Assembly: GCA_037176885.1 (NCBI GenBank)
Contig: JAWWNJ010000034.1
Location: 1 to 64,000 of the forward strand
Source: Favolaschia claudopus
Taxonomy: Eukaryota; Basidiomycota; Agaricomycetes; Agaricales; Mycenaceae
Direction: 5' to 3'
DNA length: 64,000 nucleotides
Shown here piece after piece: positions 34,943-46,376 of this stretch; the stretch's first letter is position 1; each line of letters opens with the position of its first letter. Both the position numbers and the translations under genes were made by a program. The notes beneath the pieces were generated by a model. It was not told the DNA's origin and ran no database searches. It was given only the letters and a program-made list of their open reading frames with translations.

Positions 34943-37707
34943 TTACAAGCCTTCTGGCCGATTGGGGCCGCTCCCAATAGCGTTTTCGGAGACCGAGCTG
35001 CCGTTGGCCTGAGGAGCTCCGGTAGGTGGGGTTCCGGTAGGTGGGGTGTCGGTACCCGAGGGAAGCTGCGGAGCAACCGCGATGTCGCTGACACCAGAGC
35101 TCCTAGCGCACGGATGACACGACCATTTATGAAGTTCAGAAACGATGGGCTCACTTTTGGGAAGAAGAAACAGCAGACGCAGCACTCGACATGAACATGT
35201 TACGGATGTTCGAGTTCGCCTGCGATTCTTTCCAAGCAGCTAACTTACCGTTTCTACATAAAAAAAAAACAAAAGAGAGAAAGAAATGGGAGATGAGCTA
35301 TGGCGTGAAAAGAGAACGGACCAGTCACGTACCGGTCCACCGGGGTAGTAGGAGCTTTGAAAGGAGACAATAAGACCCCATGGTCATCTTCTTGGGGAGG
35401 ACGAGGGGAAGTCCCGTTTTGACCCGAGTACGCCTACGACAAGTAATCAATAGGAGCAAAGCAAATTTTACAGCGGTGCATACAGGACGAGGGTCTTCGT
35501 TTTCAAGCACAGCATTCACCATTTGGCCAGGCGAAACGTTTGGGCCAGCCTGTGAAGAAGTCGGCGATTCGCACTCGCCCCAACGCAAGGACAGCGCCGA
35601 ACCTGAAAGCTTACCGGTTCCTGCCCGAGGGGCGTCGTTTCTCGTATAATGGTAGCAGGTTGAGCGGCCTGCTAAGTGGAGGTCGATAACTATAAGAAGG
35701 TTGGATGACAGGTATTCACCGGAAGAGCGGTGGCGAGCGGCACGACCTGCGACATACGATTCGACGACAATCAAGCATAACCGAGTGTAGCACCTACTAC
35801 AGAAGCTGCGTTCACAGCAGATTGACTAGTCTGTAAGACCAAGCATAAATACAAGTCGTACGGCCTGGGGTTGCAGGTGACGCGTACCGATGAGGTCGCA
35901 GGCAAAGATGGGACAGCCTACAACATACAAATGAAATAAACTCGAGGATTTGAAGACAAACTGTCGTACAGGCGCGGCCGCGGCAGCCTGGATAGCAGGC
36001 AGCATCTCCCCGAGCAGATCGCGTAAGTAACTAAACCAAAAGAGGAAGGCGAGTGAGCAACGTGAAGCAAGGAAAGAGAACGGCTCGCCTTTTCATTTCG
36101 ACCTTGAAAGAGTCGACACTGATACACCTCTAAACACCGACGATCGGGAGGGAGAACACGTCACTCACTCGCTGGAAAGAACAGCCGGCTGTTGCGCGGC
36201 TTTGTCCCCGGGAGTAGCAGGTTGCCCAGCGGAATTCGACTGCACACTGCAGAACCGTCAGTTGATGTCCAGTTGATACTAGTGTGAGTCACATACGCAG
36301 CTGCCCCCTCCTGGGCTCCGGAAGGTTGCTGAGCGTCTTTCCCATCGTCACTGTGGCCAAGTTATGCACCGTCACGAAGCGAACAGATCCGAACTTACTT
36401 CTTTCCAGTTTTTGCTCGTTTCCGAGGCTTGGGCCTTTCTTTAGCAGGGGTTCCTTCAGCTGTAGAGCTCGGACTTTCTTTGGGCGCAGTGTTGCCTTTG
36501 GTAGCGGCCACGGCCTTGACCGCACTCTTGTCAGACGCGTTGGACGACGCGGATCGAGTGGAACTGAAAGGTGTCATAAGGCACTTATCAAGAAGAATAG
36601 AGGGTGAGACCAACGAACCGAGTGGCAACAGGAGGAGGCAAGGTACTTGTAACGTCGTTAACGCGAATCTATTGCAAGCGAAGTAAATGTACCTCGCTTT
36701 CACGGCGCTACCTCTATCGAACATACTGACAAAGCGAATCAGCTTATAGGTTTGGGGTGAGTCGCACACAGAACATACCTGTCACCGGGAGTTATGGCGG
36801 CGTCCCTAACAGAAGAGTTAGGATATACGAAGCCCCATGAGTTCACTACGTACTCTTCATCGGTGTTAGCGTGAGCGAGTCTCCGAGAGCTGGTGCCGAG
36901 CAAACATTAGAGAACAACTTTCAGAAAACTTGAATCAGACACACGCACCGCTTTCGTACACCTTTGAGTTTGCTTGGAGTGGGCACGACAATCACATCGT
37001 CGTCGGAGTCTTGGGCGGCGTCGTCTTTCGGGGGTGGTACAGCTTTCATGAGGTTGAGAGGTAAGTCGGACCTGGAACAACAGTAAGGAGCAGAAACACG
37101 GCAAAAAAGGTGACACTTCGAACAGGTCGCTGTCGCTATCCATGTCAATTTCCTGAGAAGCAAAGGAAGGCCTAGAGATAGTAAGAACATGTCCAGGAAT
37201 ACGAAATTGGCACACCAACTTGGTCAATTCACGGTCAGAGTGTATGGAGAGGTCCGAAGAATCGTTGATGAAAGCGATGTCTTCTTCGTTTGGGTCGTCG
37301 ATGTTGACTATACTGTCGTCTTCAGACTCGTCTTCTTCTTCGACCCTACAACGTGAAGTTAGCCAACTCCGTATTATAGTCGATGAAATATTAGAAGAAG
37401 GTGACAGCGTACCCAGATAGGACAGCTTCGTCGTCGATGTAGTCGGCCGGAGACGGAGAGGCAGAAGAGTCTTTCAAATCGTCTCGAAGGGGGGTGTGCA
37501 TTCCGTCGAACGAAGCATGTCGCTTTCTGTTTTTATATGGCAAGAAGGCGCCGTAAAGCCTGTGACGCTTTTTCGTGTCCAAATTGTTGCACCAGCTCGG
37601 AAACCATATGGCAACCAGATAAATTGTGTACGAGAGCCCGAATTTGCAGCCAAAGAAAAAGGCTGTCGATCATCGCGTTTGGAAGACCGAACGAAGGGGG
37701 TTGCCAT
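34943..37707 (-). CDS. 19-exon gene with micro-exons, low-complexity protein of unknown function
   Basis: Reading the minus strand from ATG 37707, I could chain exons at 37413-37707, 37216-37345, 37115-37152, 36949-37071, 36854-36889, 36779-36805, 36693-36713, 36399-36563, 36297-36350, 36169-36246, 35970-36030, 35888-35917, 35801-35830, 35720-35746, 35615-35668, 35520-35549, 35333-35433, 35155-35253 and 34943-35102 (TAA). Every junction from exon 2 onward has GT..AG, most with CTRAY-like branch sites, and keeps frame. The product starts MATPFVRSSKR, has an aromatic patch (FIWLPYGFRA) and RLYGAFLPYKN, then an acidic region (EEEDESEDDS), a basic Lys/Ala tract (KPRKRAKTGKK) and a Pro/Ala/Ser/Thr-rich C-terminus. 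Exon 1 changes frame near 37585, either a very short intron or a lesion. The layout suggests a nuclear, largely disordered protein. Family not recognised. Confidence 0.72.
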
Positions 37708-38070
37708 CAAAGGCGACAGATCCACAGCTTGATGAGATTGTGTATCTATCCCAATGAACGAAGCTTCAAATGCGGATAGTCGCTTTGGAATGGTCTTCTA
37801 TTGATGAAGCCTAGTCGGTCGCAACTGAACATACCTGAGAATTAAGAGATATTTAATAATTTCACTGCAAGCTTTGGAATTCACAAACGTCCTGCGTCCT
37901 TCTTCCATCTGCATTATCCGACGACTAGCACAGACATATGGACTTGGGTGCGCATTTCGACCGCGAAGGAGCCAGTAAGTCAGCTTGCGAGATGACGAGG
38001 CGTGCCTGAAAAAATCGGACAGAACTGGCGCTGGAGAAGTTCATACAAGATAGAGTGAACGAGAGCAAAG
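37708..38070. promoter_or_regulatory. Divergent intergenic region
   Basis: The 363 bp between two divergently oriented start codons (ATG 37707 on minus, ATG 38071 on plus). An in-frame stop precedes the plus-strand ATG, which supports that start. No motif could be assigned; a shared bidirectional promoter is an inference from spacing. Confidence 0.45.
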
Positions 38071-39160
38071 ATGCAAAGGAAACAAGTGTCCAGTATTTTG
38101 CACGGCTCAACGCACGTATACATACTCGAAAGTTCGAGCGCGATATAACCATTTCCTAACAGGTTGACAATGTCGTGGTGCACGAAGTCGACCGGCAAGC
38201 TTCAAATCGTCGCGAATGGAAGTTAGCTGCACTCTCTGGAAGCGAGGTCGTCCCCGAAGAGGTAGCGTTCAGATTGCATGGCGTCTTGGCTAAAATCAAT
38301 CTCGCGCCTGGAGAAATCGCGCAGTAATGTTTATGTTATCGTTATGCTCTGACCTGACCTGGAAACGTAGTCTGAACGCTTACAAGGCATCCTCGCTCAC
38401 ACAGCGGGTCCAACTTGTGGGACTCGGGTCTCATGCGTTCGACGATATGCTTCTTAATACGAAAGTTGTCACCGACATTTTACGCCGACACCTCGGGGGT
38501 CAGCACTCACCTGTGTGGAAGATCGGCGAGGGCTACGGCGACTTGCAAATGAACTGTTCGTGCCTGTATTTGACTAAGGCGTTCAACAGACCCGAGAAGG
38601 AAGTGCCCTTTGGACCGGGAGTGGACCCGTTCAAGAAATTCGCAAGATACAAACCTCAAGGCTACATCCATACTGCAGCCAATGTCGTCAAGTACTTCAA
38701 ACGAGTAGATGAAGAGGGAAAACGGTAAGCCGACTCTCTCAGTATGTGATTGAGGCTGAGCCGGCGTGGGTCTACCGCACAGGGTTCTTTATGAATGTTT
38801 TCCGGGTACATTTCGCGTGGGCAACATAGTGGAGGTGCAAGGGAGTGTGATCGCTTTTCCCGTCAAAGACGGGATGGTCAAGATGGTTTTCCAAATGAAC
38901 ACATTGATTCTCGAGGACGCCAGCTTTTCGAAAGTAAGCGGATAGCTTTCGCCCATCGACGCCTGAAGTTGACTGTGGCACCGTGACTGTGGCAGGCTGC
39001 AGAACATGCGCGCGCTCGAGAGTATAATCCACCTCAACGACCGATGCAGCTGAAGCGTAAGAGCTGGTACGAGGAGGAGGACGAAGACATGGAGGTGGGA
39101 GGCGCTAGGCGGAAATTCAAGGATCTTCGACTGGAGACCGCTCATTCATACGTCGGATAA
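38071..39160 (+). CDS. Five-exon gene, 291-aa protein of unknown function
   Basis: Exons 38071-38115, 38163-38323, 38371-38724, 38783-38933 and 38996-39160 join in frame through introns of 47-62 nt with GTATAC/GTAATG/GTAAGC donors. The protein starts MQRKQVSSILHGSTH. A central part contains VPFGPGVDPFKKFARYKPQG, and exon 4 encodes a compact beta-rich stretch (FRVGNIVEVQGSVIAFPV). The C-terminus is basic then acidic (LKRKSWYEEEDEDMEVGG). I believe similar proteins occur as multi-copy hypothetical proteins in Agaricomycetes, but I cannot name a family. It is transcribed away from the 19-exon gene and may be its functional or mobile partner. Confidence 0.75.
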
Positions 39161-39484
39161 AAGTGACTGTTACTCTTGTGACTGGGCATCTTTTAACTCT
39201 CACAACGCGCAACGCGGAATCGGACTTTCAATTCGTCTATCGTTCAATGGAAAGTAAAAGAATTACACTGATGTTGTTAACACAAAAAAAAAAAGTTCGT
39301 TATGGCCCATCGGCGCTTGACACTCGCCCAGCATTCGTTCCTCGTCAAAATACGTTCCTCCGCGCGTTCACACCATGCACCGTTTCAATCCGCCGCTCAA
39401 CCTGTTCGCCTCACGGAGTCCTGAATGTGCGTAAGTCAAATTGCAGACTTCGAGAAGCACAGTCACAGAAGCACGTACCGACAT
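39161..39484. other. Short intergenic region
   Basis: About 320 bp with a poly-A run at 39283-39294. It probably carries the two convergent 3' ends of the neighbouring genes. Nothing else seen. Confidence 0.5.
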
Positions 39485-40804
39485 TCAAAACCGTAACACT
39501 GCTGGCACCAAATCATCCGCTGGGTTTCGCACCACACGTGCACCGACGACGCTGTACAGGAAGGTCTGCAGGCCACCCAAAGGCCCTCGCTCGTATGTTT
39601 TTACGACAGCGTCCGGACGATAATGGTTGCGTTGGCGGTGCAGCAAGATGGCCTCTGCGGTAGCCCAGTCCAGCGGACCTTGTATGTGGATGTCGGATAA
39701 CGTCGGAGCGACCGAGTTATGGTTCCTCGAGTAAGTGTGCAAGGCGGCGAGAAGCTTAGCCGCTCCTGCGCGCATGCCGCGCAGATCCAGATGCTGTAGG
39801 CGAGGAAAACCATCGTACACGGAACAAAGCTCCCAGTCGACCATGTTAACGGTCAGCCGCAAACTACGAATATTGCTCCACGACATATTCCGCCAGCCTT
39901 TCTCCAACCCCGTCAAACACCTTAGGTGCTCATTAGCGCTTTCGAAGTCCAGATACTGCAAGTTTGGGACCTTCAGTGAGATCGCCAAGTACACAACAGA
40001 GGGATGGGTGCATAAAATAGCGAGATGGGTGAGGTGCAGCATTTTAGGGGTTCGCTTGGGATCAAGAATAGATCGCGATGGGACATCGGAGGTGTGAATG
40101 TCGGAGAGACGCAAGTGGGTCAACTTTTTGCAAGGAACCAACGCGTCCATGATCTGGCGAGCGGAAACTTCAGCTTCAGCCGCAATGGGTCCGATCTCCA
40201 GACGAGTCAAGCTGTCGCCGCCCACGAAGATGCCGAATTGCACGAACGAATGCTTGACGGTCAAACCTGTGGGACTCGACGCAGGGAAAATGGGCAGCGA
40301 CGTCGAAGCATCCGAAAAGTCTTGGCCGGGGTGCCAGTCGAAGACGATGTTTTTGATACTGCTGGTTGTGAACTGGGAGAGCCCCTGCACTACAGAGTCG
40401 TGCTCGAGTTCGCCTTCGCATTGGACTAGGAGCGTCTCGCATCGACCCAGAGCATCATCCAACACATCGAACTTTCGCTCGAGAAATTCCTCCAACCAGC
40501 CGAGCCTGCGATCGAAAGCGGACAAGTCGAGAAAGATGTCGAGAGACAAAGCTCCAGCATAATGAAGACAAGTGCGAATATCCGCATCCGTCGATTCCTC
40601 GTCGATGTATAGCATGCGCCAAACCTCGGGTAACCCCCACACGATATGGGCCCAGGAGCTGCAAACTTTTTGAAGGGTTCTCCTATTCCAGGCATGGGTT
40701 ATAGGATCCGAGAGCAAGTTGTCCGCCAGCACGCAGACGAAAACCTCTCCTAGCACCTCGTTGGGGAACCGAGTACCATTGCCGATGTTCTTGGGCGTTT
40801 CCAT
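39485..40804 (-). CDS. F-box/LRR-like protein
   Basis: Single exon of 439 codons from ATG 40804. An F-box-like segment lies at residues about 12-60 (FPNEVLGEVFVCVL ... VCSSWAHIVWGLPEVW). The rest has spaced leucine-rich segments (LTRLEIGPIAAE, LTHLRLSDIHTS, LQYLDFESANEH, LQHLDLRGMRAG), as in Agaricomycete F-box proteins. Such proteins bind Skp1 through the F-box and present substrates to an SCF ubiquitin ligase. The open frame continues upstream of 40804, but that part looks like an intron (donor GTGAGT just inside 40860, acceptor CCAG near 40816), so a further 5' exon is possible. Substrate unknown. Confidence 0.78.
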   Translation of the reverse strand: METPKNIGNGTRFPNEVLGEVFVCVLADNLLSDPITHAWNRRTLQKVCSSWAHIVWGLPEVWRMLYIDEESTDADIRTCLHYAGALSLDIFLDLSAFDRRLGWLEEFLERKFDVLDDALGRCETLLVQCEGELEHDSVVQGLSQFTTSSIKNIVFDWHPGQDFSDASTSLPIFPASSPTGLTVKHSFVQFGIFVGGDSLTRLEIGPIAAEAEVSARQIMDALVPCKKLTHLRLSDIHTSDVPSRSILDPKRTPKMLHLTHLAILCTHPSVVYLAISLKVPNLQYLDFESANEHLRCLTGLEKGWRNMSWSNIRSLRLTVNMVDWELCSVYDGFPRLQHLDLRGMRAGAAKLLAALHTYSRNHNSVAPTLSDIHIQGPLDWATAEAILLHRQRNHYRPDAVVKTYERGPLGGLQTFLYSVVGARVVRNPADDLVPAVLRF

Positions 40805-41084
40805 CTTGAGTGCACGCTGGACCATTAATCTCCACTCAGGAAGAAAAATACGCAACTCACTTCTCGTTTGGACTTGGCTGCGTATTCGAAAGACGGGAAT
40901 GTGCGAATCTGGGGTACAAAACGCGGAGGGTTGGAGATCGAAAGAGCGTCAACAAACACCTGCGGTGGCCGCTCAAATAGGGAATTTTGTTTTATTTGGT
41001 CCGGAACTCGCTTTCAGAGAATATGAAGGAAAGAACACACGTTATCATACACAGATCAAGAGCGGCGTTTCTTGCTATTATTTA

Positions 41085-42405
41085 TCACAAAGGAGTAGCT
41101 ACGGGAATGATACCAAATTTGTTCCAAAAAGTCGTATGAGTAAAGTGCGCGATGGAAATGCGTTGTCCGTTACTAAAAGCTTTTACCTCGTGAGGTAAAA
41201 GCTTGCCGCGAACCATAATCATCGTCCCGTGTGTATAACGCATCTGCAGATTAAGGCAGGGGATGAACAAGTCACCTCCAGTGAAGGGTCCCACCACGAC
41301 GAGAACAGCCCAACCGTTCTTGGGGTCCGACTTGTCGGCGTGGAGGGGTGTCTGACGGTTGTACATCAGCTCGCGACCTTCCATATATAGCGGATCTTTG
41401 GTGCCCAGTATGTCGTAGAACCGATAACGCTTGCATGCAGATGCATGAAGCTCCTGCAGTTGGGCAGAATGAGTCGGGTCGATTTCGTCGATGAGACAGT
41501 TGACGCGATGGGAAATGAGACGAAGCTGAGCAATCAACTGCAAGCTGGCAGCGAAACCCTTCCCTGTCTTCAACATGTCTCGAGAGGGGACAGGGTTGTC
41601 GTGCTACACGATAATCAGAATTATGAGAGCAAGAGGGAGGTCAGAATCGTGGCGTACAGGATGACCGATCGGTAGCCACGCTCGGACTAACTTGAAGAGG
41701 CCAGCAACTTGCCCAGGACGAATGTTGTAAGACTTGCGTTGTCCTCGAGTCTGCCCATCGGCGCCGGCTGCCAGCGACAACGTGCCTAGAGGCGCATAAT
41801 AAGCGGATGGTAGCTGGGTAAAAACAATTCGTAAACACCTTTGAAGCCGTCATGGACGAATTGCACAAGTTCAGACAATAGTATGTCCTAGGAAGTTCGA
41901 GCGAAGTTCGTTGGAAAGATGAAACACAACTTACGGCGGAAGCTTCCCTGATGGCCCCTGGAAGGTGGACAACGAGCCCAAAGCCGTCATTACTGACTGC
42001 GATGCGAGGTGAAGCGTCGTCCCATTTAACAAGTGCCGGGGGAACAGACTGAGCTCGTCCAAGAAGAGCTTCTCGAAAACTGAACTGAGACATGACGACT
42101 GTGAAAAGATTGAGACACCAGACAACATGACACCAGCTTAATGCACCTCGATTGTCCTTCGCTACCTGTGCAAGGCGTTTAATCTCTCTACCAAAGCCTT
42201 TTTCGAGGCGCTTCAACTGGTCTTCCGAAAGAGGGTCGCTGGCGGCAGGCAGACGAACACGCTTGCTGGGTATGACGAAGTCGTCAGAGGGCGCGATGTC
42301 ATTCGACACAGACAAGCGAGGAACGGAGTCCGTTGTACGCGTCGAAGGTCTCTCTTCAGGTCCGGAGGGTTTACCGGCAGAGCTTCGAGTGAAATAGCGC
42401 TTCAT
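41085..42405 (-). CDS. TET/JBP-type 2-oxoglutarate/Fe(II) dioxygenase (putative 5-methylcytosine oxidase)
   Basis: Exons 42147-42405, 41935-42098, 41839-41887, 41658-41785 and 41085-41603 join in frame (introns 47-54 nt) to give 372 aa. The last exon carries the catalytic core: HAD (H-x-D iron ligands) in PLHADKSDPKNGW, GGDLFIPCLNLQ, the distal His in KLLPHEV, and GQRISIAHFTH with the Arg expected to hold 2-oxoglutarate. The order and spacing fit the fungal TET/JBP family, whose characterised members oxidise 5-methylcytosine in DNA. The N-terminus (about 85 aa) is basic, Ser/Thr-rich and probably disordered. In Agaricomycetes this family is expanded and often found near transposons. All key residues seem present, so the enzyme may be active. 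Nucleic-acid specificity cannot be read from sequence. Confidence 0.8.
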
Positions 42406-42978
42406 TGGAGAGGTAGACAAAGAGGGTATCCAGCAAGCGAAAGCGACAGAGAACATATATATTCGTCCATGAGGAGTCGAAGATAGATCGGGATAACTTG
42501 TTTTGGGTCAAGATCAAGGTAACGAAGCCACAATTACGAAATGGTCAGGATGACGGCAGCTGGACGTGGGAAGGCCAAGGCATGACTGAGACACACCAAC
42601 GTGGTACCTGCTTCTTCGAGATCTTGCAAAAAATTCCGGATTTGCTCCAAATCACTGCCGCAAAATATCGGATCTCAGAGTCAGACTAAGCAAGCCCCCT
42701 CCCGCTCGGCCGCCGGCCACCACCCAGAACGACCGCCATTGCGAGGTGTTCACATTGACGAGCACATACCATCTAACGCCAACTGCATACAAACCAACTG
42801 ACTCCAGTTACCGATCTTCTTGTACCAATCATCCCCCCGCAACAAAACAAAAACAACCACCCATCTCCACAGGGCGGAAAGTATCTGACTGCGTAAATGA
42901 TCGACTGTCGCGGCATAGGAAAAACGGAGCTGTAACGCGTTAGTTGGTTGTATTGATCGAGAGCGAACACGACTCACT

Positions 42979-44776
42979 TTACACTCGATATACATCAGCA
43001 TAAAGGTCGAACGGTCGTAGCTCGTGCCACGCGAGCTCTTGTACAATTTCCTTCGTCGAAACATAATGGGCCAAAGAATTGGGTGGCAAGGATTGGAAAG
43101 GTTCAGAGTTCAGCTGAGGGACGACAACACGCAGCTGCCTCAGAAGCTGTCCACGACCGGAACGTTGGAGCACACCGTCGTAGACGTGTTCCCAGTCCCG
43201 ATTAGCAACAGATAGCATCGAGAGGCGAGGCAGGAGGGGAGTCGAATGCTGGGAAGCTGGAATGGAGAAATTGCCGAAATAACTACCAAGCGCCTGAAAG
43301 CACGCGTATCCATCCAACTCAGTGACATTGAGATGTTCGCATGTCGACAGAGTGGCATACAGCTCTGCTAAGGTGAAAACGTTTTGTAGACGGCCTAGAA
43401 TTTGGACGAAGGGAGCGCTTAGAGCCACACGACTGCTTTGGTAATGGCTTAGCTCCGCATCCCCAGAAAAACGCAAGTATAACTTGGCGAGAGAAGGCAG
43501 GCGCAGCAGATCGAGGAGTGGGAACAAGCTCTCCGTCGCCTCGCGGAAATCGTGGTCAAAGCGTAGCTTTAGGATTTGGAGTCCGGGCAAAGTAATACGA
43601 TCGCATGCGTCGAAAGAACCCGTGAAACCAGTGTGGTACAGCTGCACCTCTTTCAACGAGGAAGCACAACGAAGAAAGTCGCAGAAATCGCGGGCCGTTG
43701 GCCATGCGAAATGGGGCACATTGGCTAACCGCAAGACCTGCAATGCTCGGAAATCAGGAAGGTGAAGTCGAGAACATCCAGCACCCCTCAGATGGAGGCG
43801 AATCAAGTTATCTGGACGTTGAAGGACGTCGGGAGACAGTCCAAGAGAACGCTGATAGAGATATACGTCGGTAAAGACGTACAACTCCTCCAAACGGTCG
43901 AGGGGACGACGGGCCAAGATATTGATGACGTGGTGCACCGTGGCAGGATAGGGGGACAAAACGATCACAGAAGTCCATTGATGAGAGGAAAGGACGCAGT
44001 GTGCGAATGCCTCTCGAAACCGAGTTACATGCACCAGTTCGCCCGGACCGACATGTCCTCCGTCTACAGCGACAAGGCGAAAATTGCGGTCTCCAACAAT
44101 GTTGATAAAGAAATTAACGGAGGTGGCAGTGGACAGGGGAGACACGCGCAGAGTTGACCAAAACGGTTTATACGAAACGGCGAACGCCTTGAAGGTCTTG
44201 CAAACGAGAAGAAAGCGACCGCGCATGCGCCAGGATATCGTAGAACCAGGGAAAGCCCCTGCAATGGTGCAATCAAAGATTAACCACCAGATTTCGAGAG
44301 GAAGTCGCAAAGCGGGAGGAGTCCTGTCTAAAAAAACCATTGACTCGTACAACCACATAGTGTGGCGCGGAGGGGAACCTACGAGGGTCTGAGGAGCCTC
44401 CCGCATATCCAGTGGGCAGGAAGAGCTAAAAAATCATGAGAAACATGTTATTCAGCAATGGTACGAACACACCCTCGGAGGATGAGCGATATGATATTGC
44501 ACAATATACAAAAGACGTGGGGAGACTAGTGCAAAATAAGCGAACAACTGAGAGTGAATATACCTAGACCGGTAAGAATTAACCTCAAAAGAGGAGCGTA
44601 ACGATGAACCGAAGGGCTCACTCCATCAGTTCGCGAGCAATGGCAAGTCGCCTGCAACGAATTAAAACATGCGAAAGTTCAGACAGGACGAAAGCATACT
44701 CATCGGGCGATAGAGTCCTCCAAACCGAGTCAAGATGCATCGACATTGAAGGCACGAAGGTATCCACAGCATCCAT
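42979..44776 (-). CDS. F-box/LRR-like protein, paralogue 1
   Basis: The main exon ends at stop 42979 and is open from about 44345. It encodes TPPALRLPLEIWWLIFDCTI (F-box), VCKTFKAFAVSYKPFWSTLR, and many leucine-rich strands (LEELYVFTDVYL, LIRLHLRGAGCS, LQVLRLANVPHF). Upstream, a probable intron (about 44339-44393, GTAGGT ... TTTTTTTAG) and at least two more exons can be proposed, starting at ATG 44776 (MDAVDTFVPSMSMHLDSVW). The locus at 50457-52234 has the same exon plan and about half-identical protein. In the second small exon an in-frame TGA (44618-44620) stands where the paralogue has Tyr, so either a splice donor (GTGAGC) is used there or the 5' part is damaged. Likely an SCF substrate adaptor. 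Confidence 0.75.
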
Positions 44777-44859
44777 TATGGACTTAAGTTAACTCTTTGA
44801 GAGAATCGAAGTGATGGTCGAGAAAATCAAGTCGGAGCACATCGGCCGAAATTCTCTGA

Positions 44860-45960
44860 GTCACCAACAGCCACCAACGCAAAAGCTTCAGTCTGGCGAG
44901 GATGCCCAACATGAACCGCTCCTTTCCAATCGACTACAACACGCGTACTGCTCTGCTACGTCGGCGAGAATTCCAGTACTTACAGTCGCCAATACAGAAT
45001 CTACTGCCTTGCGAATATGTGCCACACTGGAGGCAACGGTACCATGAGCTGCACCTTACCCTATATCAATCGCCAAACTGTTCGCTATCACCTCCCCGCT
45101 GTCAGCCAGGACTACCACCGTAGAAGCTTCGAATCTGCAAGTATGTGCTACACCAAAAGGCGTTGTCAGGAGCTACACTCCCTCGCATATAACTACTGCT
45201 GGGCTCTCTGCTGTCGGTGGCCACCAATACAAAAGCTTCGACTTTGCGAGTACGTGCTACACCGAAAGCCTCGTCACGAGCTGCACCCTCCCGGTCGATT
45301 ACAACCCGAGGGCTGCCTACAGCCGCTGCTGAGCACTTATCTGTACCCGGCCACCAGGACGAAAGCTTCGACTTTGCGAGTACGTGCTACACCGAAAGCG
45401 TCGTCACGAGCTGCACCCTCCCAGTTGATTACAACCCGGGGGCTGCCTATAACTACTGCTGGGCTCTCTGCTGTCGGTGGCCACCAAGACGAAAGCTTCG
45501 ACTTTGCGAGTACGTGCTACACCGAAAGCGTCGCCACGAGCTGCACCCTCTCAGTTGATTACAACCCGAGGGCTGCCTATAACCGCTGCTGAGCACTTCT
45601 CTGTACCCGGCCACCAGGACGAAAGCTTCGACTTTGCGAGTACGTGCTACACCGAAAGCGTCGTCACGAGCTGCACCCTCTCAGTTGATTACAGCCCGAG
45701 GGCTGCCTATAACCGCTTGAGGGCTCACTGTCCACGGTCACCAAGACGGAAGCTTCGACTTTGCGAGTACGTGCTACACCGAAAGCGTCGTCACGAGCTG
45801 CACCCTCTCAGTTGATTACAACCCGAGGGCTGCCTATAACCGCTGCTGAGGGCTCACTGTCCACGGTCACCAAGACGGAACCTTCGACTTTGCGAGTACG
45901 TGGTACACCGAATGCGCCGTCATGAGCCGCACCGTCCCTGTTGATTACAATTTGTTTGAT
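44860..45960. repeat. 130-bp minisatellite, 8-9 units
   Basis: Units starting near 45218, 45349, 45479 and 45609 are 130 bp apart. Two later units are 128-129 bp, and older diverged ones lie at 44870-45217. Each contains gaaagcttcgactttgcgag, tacgtgctacaccgaaagcg and cacgagctgcaccctc. Because 130 is not a multiple of three, the peptide read in one frame (TKASTLRVRATPKAS) jumps frame every unit, so open frames of 112-191 codons here are not regarded as genes. Confidence 0.9.
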
Positions 45961-46376
45961 GCCTGTTTCCGTCGCCCGACGATTCCATACCTCCAACTCA
46001 ACCTGTACTTGCTCCATCAACTACAACCGTCGACGTTTTCACCTACTCATACAAAGTTCGTCCAACAATACTGCCTCTGCAAATTTCCCTAACGAATTAT
46101 CAGGGCACGAGGCTTCCCTCTATATATGTATATGCATAGTTAGCTCCATTTCGACCAATCTGAACTTTATTGCGTATCTGGTATGATTCTATTAAGGACG
46201 TGTAGTCTAAATTCAAAAACTTCTCGACTTTCTGGAAAGCGATATCGAGATCTAATTCAAAGACCGGCCAACACCTTTCACCGCGGCCAGTCATTCTGTT
46301 TTTCTACCAACGCAGGCGAGTCATTTCACCCTTACTTTCATCGATCTGCCCACATCCACTCTGTCTTCAAACAACC
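45961..46376. other. Intergenic region upstream of the exonuclease gene
   Basis: No gene supported. The stretch just before ATG 46377 is pyrimidine-rich (tttcacccttactttcatc), as is common near fungal transcription starts. Confidence 0.5.

Noticed and set aside
45017..45815. Frames of 112-191 codons across the minisatellite
   Set aside because: The 130-bp period shifts frame each unit, so the repeated peptide is read in turn in all three frames; typical of non-coding tandem repeats.
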